DNA from: Ophioceras dolichostomum
Lineage: Eukaryota; Ascomycota; Sordariomycetes; Magnaporthales; Ophioceraceae
Assembly (NCBI GenBank): GCA_003049485.1
Contig: PYST01000089.1
Span: 1 to 64,000 of the forward strand
Direction: 5' to 3'
Length of the DNA stretch: 64,000 nucleotides
In this document: piece by piece, positions 56,898-64,000 of the stretch
Position numbering within the stretch: position 1 is the stretch's first letter
Layout of the letters: each line of letters begins with the position of its first letter
Notes under the pieces: model-generated
What the model saw: the letters and a program-made list of their open reading frames with translations, nothing else
Databases searched by the model: none
What the model was told of the DNA's origin: nothing
Program-made: the position numbers and the translations under genes

Positions 56898-57241
56898 GGG
56901 ACGGACGGACCCCCCGAGATGGCTGGTGAAGTCAGAGACTAGTTGATATGTAGCTAGGTAGGCTGTTGGGCTGACAATGCTGGTGGCCTTTCTCTCGACT
57001 TTGGATGCCAATCGGTTCTTCTTTTCTGCCATTCTTTTTGTTCTCGTTTCAAGCGGCATACATACATCTACACATCTTTTGCGGAGATCTCCAAGCTAGT
57101 TACCTAGGTATATCTTCGATACAAAGTTCCTCCTAGCGGCGACGTTGCTTTTCTTTTACTTGTTTTTCTCGGTAAGAGACCGAGGTACCTCGGAAGTTAT
57201 CATCAGACGCATCATCAGCATCATCACTCTTGAGGCCCCGC
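56898..57241. other. Convergent spacer
   Basis: 344 bases between convergent stop codons. No gene is seen. A TACCTAGGTA copy is present near 57100-57110. Confidence 0.4.
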
Positions 57242-59313
57242 TCAGATTGTACCAGCGTCGGCCTTGATCAAATCCGCAGCCTGTTTCACGTGTTTTGTTA
57301 GCACTACTATATCGGGCCCGGCCATATGAGAAATAAAAGGAGACGCTTGCTTACCTTCTCAGCAACAGCATAAACAGTCTGGCACGTGTTCCCCCCAACA
57401 AGCGTAGGCATGATGCTCCCATCCACGATCCTCAACCCCTGAACCCCATAAACCTTCAGCTTCTCATCGACAACCCCGCCCAGCTCCCTCGGCATCATCG
57501 CGCACGTCCCGACAGGGTGGTACTCAGTGGGACTCAGCGTCTGCGTCAAGTAATCGCTCAGGGCTTGCTGGCTCGTCACGCTCGCGCCGGGGGAGCCCTC
57601 CGCGGGCTGGTACTTCGCCATGGCCGGGTTGTCCATGAACACCCGCCGCGTAAACCGCAGGAGCTCGACCATGACGTCCCGGTCGATCGGGTTCGACAGC
57701 GCGCGGTAGTCCACGATGGGCTCTTTCCCGGCCGGGCTCGCCGTGTCGATGTTGACGGTTCCCCGGCTGAGCGGGTGCAGCGCCACGAGGGGGCCGCCCG
57801 ACCCTGCAGAGCCGCTGATGACGAAGTTGTAAAACGCCGTGCGGTTGCCCCGCATGGCGGCCGCGTAGCTCGCCATCTGCGCTTTGTAGCCCGCCACGAC
57901 TGTCGGGTCCGTGCCGGACGGTAGGGAGGACGCCGGGTCTTGCGCCGCGAGGGAGTCCGCGATCTGGGCGTAGCGGGTGGGCGCGATGACGGGGAGGGGG
58001 AGCCATGCTGCTGCGTTTCCCGTCGCGATCGAGTAGGGCCCCGTGCGGTTCTTGGCCCAGACCTCGTCGGCCCAGGCTCGGAACGTGCGGTTACCGGCAA
58101 GGTCCTGGGCGGACGGCTTCATGGGGAAGCTGCGCAGGGTGAACATGGCCGAGAGCATCGGATGGTCCTGGAAGTTCTGCCCCACGCCGGGGAGATCGAC
58201 GATGGTTGTGATCTTGGCGGCGTCAAGGAGCGCTTTAGGCCCGAGGCCGCTGAGCTGCATGATCTGTGGGCTGTGGATGCCGCCGGCCGCGAGGATGACT
58301 TCTTTCTTAACAGTGATGGTCGTGGAGGTGGTGCTGCTGCCGGTTGCGGGGACAAAGGTCACGCCTGTGGCGCGGGTGCCGTCAAGGACGATCTTGGTGA
58401 CTTTCGAGTTGGCCACTAGCTCGTAGTTCTTGCGTGAGAGGTTGCTCCAGTGGCCAGTCCGGGCGTATGATCTGGTGACGGTCTTAGGGTCCGAGTATTG
58501 AGGGTACCAGTACACCCCTGGCTTTCCGGATCCGCTGTCCTCTGGAAACTCCACGCCCGGGATACCCCTGAAGCCATCAACGATAGCTTTCACCCCGGGG
58601 TATTGGAAGGACGGCCAGCTGGTGTAAACGGTGGACGTGTTGCCCCAGTAGCTCGTGTCGTAGGTGATGTTGGAGCTTGCTGCCACGTCTGGATTGGGCG
58701 GGACGAAATTTAGAGCTCTCTTGAAGTAAGGAAGCATTCCCTTCCAGCTCCACTCCGAGTCGGCGGAGAAGAAGCTCCCCCATCGATCGTAGTCCTCCGC
58801 CGTGCCCCGGACCGTCATGAAAGCATTGATGGCCGAGCTGCCTCCGACGACTTTGCCGATAAGCACTGCGGTAGTCCTGCCTCTGAGATTGGTTTGCGGT
58901 ACGGAGTTGATGGAGTACATGAACTGCGACTGCATGCCAGAGAAGCCTCCTTGGACTGTGCTGATAGCAGCGGCATCACCTACATTGAAGGTCAGCTCTG
59001 TGCGGAGATACCATCACTGTGGAGCTGGTGTTCGATGATTGATGATTGACGGGATTTAGGAGTCGCAATAGCTCGTCTTACTGATCTGCCCATACTCGAT
59101 CACCAGTACGGTGTACTTCCCATCTTCGCTCAGGCGGTCACCAACGGTCAAACCTGAAGTGCCACCGCCGACGATCACATAGTCGTATGAGTCTGCCAGC
59201 GCACTAGCATCGCTGACTACTCGGGCATACTGCGCTCGGGAAGGGTGAGCGGCGCTCAGAGACCCCGCAAGGGCCAAGCCGAGCCCGAGGGCAAGTGATG
59301 AGAATCCGTACAT
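57242..59313 (-). CDS. Secreted GMC-family FAD oxidoreductase
   Basis: Three exons, 59082..59313, 57355..58997 and 57242..57280, give 637 aa. The last 39-nt exon supplies AADLIKADAGTI, the usual GMC ending after TVYAVAEK; without it the frame would run into an unrelated tail. A signal peptide (FSSLALGLGLALAGSLSA) is followed by the FAD-binding YDYVIVGGGTSGLTVGDRLS. GMC signature 1 is GKVVGGSSAINAFMTVRG, and signature 2 lies in AAGGIHSPQIMQLSGLG. The active-site region is EYHPVGTCAMMPRELGGVVD (His) and IMPTLVGGNTCQTVYAV. These enzymes oxidise alcohols, sugars or aromatic alcohols; substrate is unknown. Introns have GTAAGA and GTAAGC donors. It could act with the NRPS-like and amidohydrolase genes nearby, but an independent role is equally possible. 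Confidence 0.92.
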
Positions 59314-60113
59314 GGGACTAGTATGTCGTACGAGGAGCGCGTCTCTTCGCGTCTCGTCCGTCGGAGTGACGATACGCTCACCGAGCCGAATAGATGCGGT
59401 GGACATCAATAAATGGGTCGGCGCCGCCATGCCGCCTCGGGTCACCATGTCAACCTCAGGCCACTGCCGGCATCGTGCGGTACCATTTGAACAGCCTGAA
59501 CCGGCGGGTACGGTCCTCTTCCAGCTAGCAAGTGCTTGGCAACTATGGTGACCTGAGCCTGGAGTCACGTAGGGGTGTTGCCGACCAGTGCCCAAAGGAG
59601 CGCTCTCCTCTGTACACGCGGCCTTATAAATATGTCCCGGGATATATATAGCATTCATAGCCCAGATATGAGCTGGTAGGGAGTTTAGCCAGTTGTGTAG
59701 TCTGCGGGGAGTGCAGCGCCAAGCGTGATAAAGTCAGAGGGCCAGAGGACAGAGATGTTGGCCCCTTGGATGTACTCGAAATTGCCAAGAAAGAATTGAT
59801 TTAGGAACCAGGTTTACGAATCTCTTCATCAACTCTTACGTTTAGAAGAGCAGCAGCATCTCTTTAGCAACTCTCTTCGAAGTGATTGCAGTCGCAGACC
59901 TGCCGCTCAATGGAAGGTGTTTTGGACTGCACTTGGTGACGGTAACAGTGTGTTTGCAGCTAGATCCCTTTATCGTTCCCGCACGGAGCGCGAAAGTCTG
60001 CGGTGGAAATGGAAGGAAAATAGCAGAGCTGGAAAGGTTGTACGGGGAAATGTCATAGGAACGAAGGTGAAGAAAAATCTCGAAGAAAAACGAACTAAAA
60101 AAAATTTCGGATT
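59314..60113. promoter_or_regulatory. Spacer between the GMC gene and tRNA-Phe
   Basis: No gene is recognised. It includes the upstream region of the reverse-strand GMC gene. A reverse-frame extension upstream of 59313 exists but lacks family resemblance. Confidence 0.4.
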
Positions 60114-60167
60114 TGCGGCCAGTGTGGATCGAACACACGACCTTCAGATGTGATGATTGAAGTTTGA

Positions 60168-60198
<31 letters not shown>

Positions 60199-60204
60199 GT
60201 CCGC
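60114..60204 (-). tRNA. tRNA-Phe(GAA) with 18-nt intron
   Basis: The reverse strand folds as a cloverleaf: acceptor GCGGACA/TGGCCGC (with one A5-G68 mismatch), D arm AGCTCAGTTGGGAGAGC, anticodon stem TCAGA/TCTGA with loop reading CTGAAG then A, T arm GTGTGTTCGATCCACAC, and discriminator A73 at 60114. The anticodon is GAA, phenylalanine. An intron (60150..60167) sits one base 3' of the anticodon, the canonical position for eukaryotic nuclear tRNA introns. Confidence 0.93.
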
Positions 60205-60999
60205 CACAAACTCCGATCGGATTTGTTGAAGACGACGGGCTCCGCTTCATTCATAAAGCCAAGACCGAAAGGGGATGGACATGCGTCATGCACGACGGTG
60301 ACGAGCTGGTGGGACGGCCCCTGAGTCGCTCACGGCTTTGATTTGTCTTCCACCGACCAATGAGCGGGGGCTTTCCAACATTCACTGTTCCCTTTGCTCG
60401 GGGCCGGGAGAAATTCCAGACTCGTCCCGGCTTGTTGCCAGCACTCATCATCATCAGCATTCAGAGATCGGCGTCGTAGACTCCGAAAATGCCGTTCGAC
60501 AACCGATATATAGGAATCGAATATCTAATAATACCATCCTACAATTTACAGACAGGTTTCGGATAATGCGATTTGATTACGGCAGGTCGATGCTGCGCGG
60601 TTTGTCTTTACCCGACAGCCCGGGAGAGCCAAACTTGCTCTTCCAGTTATCACTACATTCACAATTCGTCGTCACGATGAAAACCTCCGAGGGAATTTCT
60701 TAGATGGCAGCAGACGTCGCATTTCGGACGATTCTCCATGCAACCCTACTTCCCCCTAGGCCTAGATGGCGAGAAAACTATCACCAATGGGTAAAATGAC
60801 ACCCCTTGCAGCGCCGCAAAATGATCCGTCATCCGGAACGCGTCACTGGGAAAGTGGTCCTTGGCAGCCTCAATATTATAGACGGGTTCACCCATATCAG
60901 TTTGTCCTGCACACATCGCACGCATGTTGTTCCTGCTCCCCGGAGAAGCCGTCCTTACCCAGAATCCCGGGCGTCGTTCCGTGTCTCATACCGTGAAGC
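60205..60999. promoter_or_regulatory. Spacer between tRNA-Phe and the sedolisin gene
   Basis: No gene is recognised in nearly 800 bases. It contains the upstream flank of the tRNA and the promoter region of the peptidase gene at 61000. Confidence 0.4.
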
Positions 61000-63845
61000 A
61001 TGCGGCTCTTTTCAGCGGTACCGGCCCTCGTGGCCATGTTCGGCATTGGAATCCTTGCCACACCGCTGATGAGGCATGAAGTGGAAGACACAGTAATAGG
61101 CTCACGGGGGCGAGTCCGTGGAGACCACGTCCGCCACGAAAAGCATGAGCCAGGCCATGTCGCCAACTGGGACAGGGTAGAAAGGGTTGAGACTGGCACG
61201 GTATTGCCCATAAGGATTGGGCTGCAGCAGGAGAATGTCGAGCTGGGTCACGACATGCTCATGGACATGTACGTCAGATTCTTGGAATTCGTTGGGGTGT
61301 CTACCTGCCTATGTCCGCTCGCTAATAAGATGCACCTCAATATACAGATCAAGTCCGATGTCTCCAAGATATGGCCAACACCTTACTGCTGAAGAAATAA
61401 TCGACTTGTTTGCACCCCCGCGGTCAAGGGTAGAGGAGCTCACCTACTGGCTGGCGTCGGCTGGTATCGAGCCATCTCGCATCACGCAGTCCACGAATAA
61501 GCAGGTCAGTGTCTCAAGGACGCCCTTCCTGGCATCGAGACATCAATAGAGAACACTGAGTAGCTGGAGTGCATGCTGACCAAACGAAATTCCGAAGTGG
61601 TTACAATTTGACGCTGCTGTCGAGGAAGCTGAGCGGCTTCTCTTTACAGAATATCACATCTACGAGCATAAACATACGGGAATTCGTAATATTGCTTGTT
61701 CAGAGTAGGCTCATGGATTACCCAGCCTAGGTCCCAAATGTGTCAACAGAAAACAGTGGCTGACATGGAAATATCTGGTCCAGATATCACGTCCCAAGAA
61801 ACGTCAGCCATCACATCGACTACATCACCCCTGGAATCAGACTCCTCAGCCATGGATATGGTCCAAGAGTCACACGACACGCCGCTGAGAGGGTGAAGCA
61901 GCGGAAGCGCCAAGTGGAGCCCGACAACATTCTTATCAAAGGGGATGAGGAGGAAGACCACGGGGTGCAGCCACCGCCAAGATTCAGGCTACGAGGAGGT
62001 TGTGATAGAGATGTTACTCAGCAGTGCATCCGAGGTGAGCGAGGGCTGGTTGTAGACGGCATTCACACCAGACGCACTTGAACCACAGAACTAACATGTG
62101 TGTTCTCCAAGACCAATACAAGATTCCACTAGGCCGAATCGCACATCCGGGGAACGAGCTTGGAGTATTCCAGTCCCTCGGCCAGCACTACCACCAAGAG
62201 GACCTCGACGAGTATTTCAGGAACATTGCGCCGTAAGACCCCTCCACCGCGTTTTTGCTTTTGGTCTTAAAAGGCGATCATCGACTTACATGAATATCCA
62301 TCAATCAGTTGGGTGCCAAAGGGAACAGCCCCAGAGCTAAGGTCAATCAACGGCGCTGAAGGACCTACAGACGACCTCGACTCGGCAGGCACAGAAGCGA
62401 ACCTCGACTTCCAGGTTACCATCCCGCTCGTGTGGCCGCAGAAGACGGTGCTGTGGCAGACGGACGACGAGTGGTACCAGCGCGACTTGGGGCGGGCCAA
62501 CACGAGGTACAAGGGTTTCTTTAATAGTGAGTCTGCACTTACCTTCCAGCCAGCCCACATCACATTAACATCACTACCATGCGCTTTGCCGCACTCGATC
62601 CAGGATCTTGAATGGATGCCACTAACGCAACATGAAAACACAAAACAGCGCTCTTCGACGCCATAGACGGAAGCTACTGCACCTTCTCCGCCTACAACGA
62701 AACAGGCAACTGCGCGCGCCCGGAGTGCCTCGACCCAGAATACCCGAACCCGCGCCGCGGCGGCTACAAGGGCAGCCTCATGTGCGGGGTCTACAAGCCG
62801 ACGAACGTGATCTCGATCTCGTACTCGGGCCTCGAGAGCGACCTGCCATACAGCTACATGCAGCGGCAGTGCGTCGAGGTCATGAAGCTCGCCCTGCAAG
62901 GGGTCACCGTCGTCGAGTCGTCGGGCGACAGGGGCGTCGGCGGGAAGCTGCCGGCCGATCCGCAGGGGAACTGCATGGGGCCTGAGAGGAAGGCGTTCGC
63001 GCCGAGGATTATGAGTAATTGTCCTTATGTGCTTAGTGTGGGCGCAACGGTGGTGGTTAACGGGACCGGGTTTGGGACTGGAAATCCTGGGACTGGTGGT
63101 GAGGATGCTCCGAGGCTGGTGGAGAGGGGCACGATGACCTTCGCGGCCGGGGGCGGGTTCAGCAACGTGTTTGAGACGCCCGAGTGGCAGAAGTCGCACG
63201 TGGAGAACTATCTTAAGACGACAAAGCTGGGGTTCGAGGGCTACGTGGGAGGAGGAACTAATTTCAGCAATGTTGGGAGGGAGCCCTGGAAGTTGTTCAA
63301 TATGGCGGGCAGAGGGTATCCGGACGTGGCGGCGCTGGGCGATAACCTGAGGGTCTGGCTGAGCGGGTATCCGAGCCAGGTGAGGGGCACGTCGGTGGCG
63401 GTGCCGATCTGGGCGTCGTTGTTGACGTTAATCAATGAGGAGAGGTTGGCGGTTGGGAAGACGCCGGTTGGGTTTGTGCAGCAGGTGCTGGTAAGTCGTC
63501 ATTGTTTCCCCTTGATCACCCCTTCCCACCCCTCGGCATTCCGATAGGAGGATCGAACGGACGGGCGATGGATCAATATCACTAATGCTTGTGCGTAAAA
63601 CAGTATTCGCACCCAGAGGTGTTTACGGACATCACGGTGGGCTCCAATCCAGGTTGCGGCAGCAGCGGGTTTCTGGCGAACAAGGGGTGGGATCCCCTGA
63701 CGGGGCTTGGGTGAGTACATACGCCATTTCTACATGTGACTCCTTCCATCTCTCCGCAGCTTTTCGCTCGGAATGGCTAACGTACAAACTACATAGAACC
63801 CCGATCTATCCCAAGCTGCTAGAACTGTTCCTCGGCCTTCCATGA
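61000..63845 (+). CDS. Sedolisin / tripeptidyl-peptidase (MEROPS S53), secreted
   Basis: Nine exons: 61000..61268, 61348..61504, 61598..61704, 61784..62034, 62112..62232, 62309..62526, 62649..63490, 63604..63710 and 63797..63845, giving 706 aa. All junctions keep frame and have GT..AG ends. After a signal peptide (MRLFSAVPALVAMFGIGILA) comes the pro-kumamolisin domain (SPRYGQHLTAEEIIDLFAPP, NVSHHIDYITPGI). A basic stretch KQRKRQVEPD may be the processing site. The catalytic domain has SAGTEANLDFQ (Glu 331, Asp 335), SSGDRG (Asp 468) and RGTSVAVPIWASL (Ser 623; the common motif is GTSASTP). The C-terminal Ca2+ site is FTDITVGSNPGC..GWDPLTGLG. These acid peptidases cut tripeptides or peptides from extracellular protein. 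The distance between catalytic residues is longer than in compact bacterial sedolisins because of Cys-containing inserts. Confidence 0.92.
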
Positions 63846-64000
63846 ACAAAGTCCTGTTCTAGCATCATCCGCCAAATCCGATGCTCTAGCTGCCCCCCTT
63901 ATCGTGGAGAGAAAGATGTAACTAGATATTACAGAGTAAAAAAGAATGTAAATATATATGTTGGATATATCGCTTTACCGGCCCGCCCGCTCGCTAAATT
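63846..64000. other. 3' flank of the sedolisin gene
   Basis: Downstream sequence with A/T-rich motifs (aatgtaaatatatatg), likely the polyadenylation region. Confidence 0.35.

Noticed and set aside
57307..58935. GMC protein ending LLLFLIWPGPI at 57307
   Set aside because: That tail is intronic: a GTAAGC donor after AVAEK and a 39-nt final exon (AADLIKADAGTI) give the standard GMC ending.
1..64000. CRISPR arrays, bacterial operons, riboswitches or rRNA
   Set aside because: The window is eukaryotic nuclear DNA; no regularly spaced repeats with unique spacers and no rRNA sequence were seen.

Overview
This 64 kb window is nuclear DNA of a filamentous ascomycete (Pezizomycotina, most likely a Sordariomycete). 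The evidence is short spliceosomal introns (about 70-290 nt, GTRNGT donors, CTAAC-type branch sites), HET-domain genes, a PNP-NACHT-ankyrin STAND receptor, a Zn2Cys6 regulator, secreted hydrolases, and an intron-containing tRNA-Phe. There are no operons. Coding DNA is GC-rich and spacers are long. The species cannot be named from the sequence.

Layout. 0.5-15 kb is mostly housekeeping and lineage-specific genes: tRNA m1A58 methyltransferase subunit TRM6, a divergent Arp2/3 subunit 3, two conserved fungal proteins of unknown function, a small Cys-motif protein ending in a CaaX-like box, and a CorA-like membrane protein. 15.9-20.9 kb holds one large NLR (PNP-NACHT-ANK, about 1539 aa once two introns are removed), with a tandem triplication inside its PNP domain and near-identical ankyrin units. 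21-26 kb is decayed: a muconate-cyclase-like gene split into opposite-strand pieces, and a GH47 alpha-mannosidase with several disabling lesions. 28.9-35.3 kb has a GPI-type GH5 glucanase and a head-to-head pair of HET-domain genes. 36-38.7 kb has a Zn2Cys6 transcription factor. 41.9-59.3 kb has secreted or metabolic genes: a type-B carboxylesterase, a second CorA-like protein, an amidohydrolase-2 decarboxylase, an NRPS-like A-T-reductase, an F-box-like/ankyrin protein and a GMC oxidoreductase. 60.1 kb carries tRNA-Phe(GAA). 61.0-63.8 kb has a nine-exon sedolisin (S53) peptidase.

Two groupings look functional, both by inference. First, the NLR, the two HET genes and the CorA-like genes resemble a self/non-self recognition neighbourhood, and the internal repeats of the NLR are the best candidate for something new. 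Second, the A-T-R enzyme beside an aromatic-acid-decarboxylase-type amidohydrolase, with esterase, GMC oxidoreductase and Zn2Cys6 regulator nearby, could be a small aromatic-metabolite locus. Exon coordinates were worked out by hand from splice consensus and frame continuity; no database search or transcript data were available.
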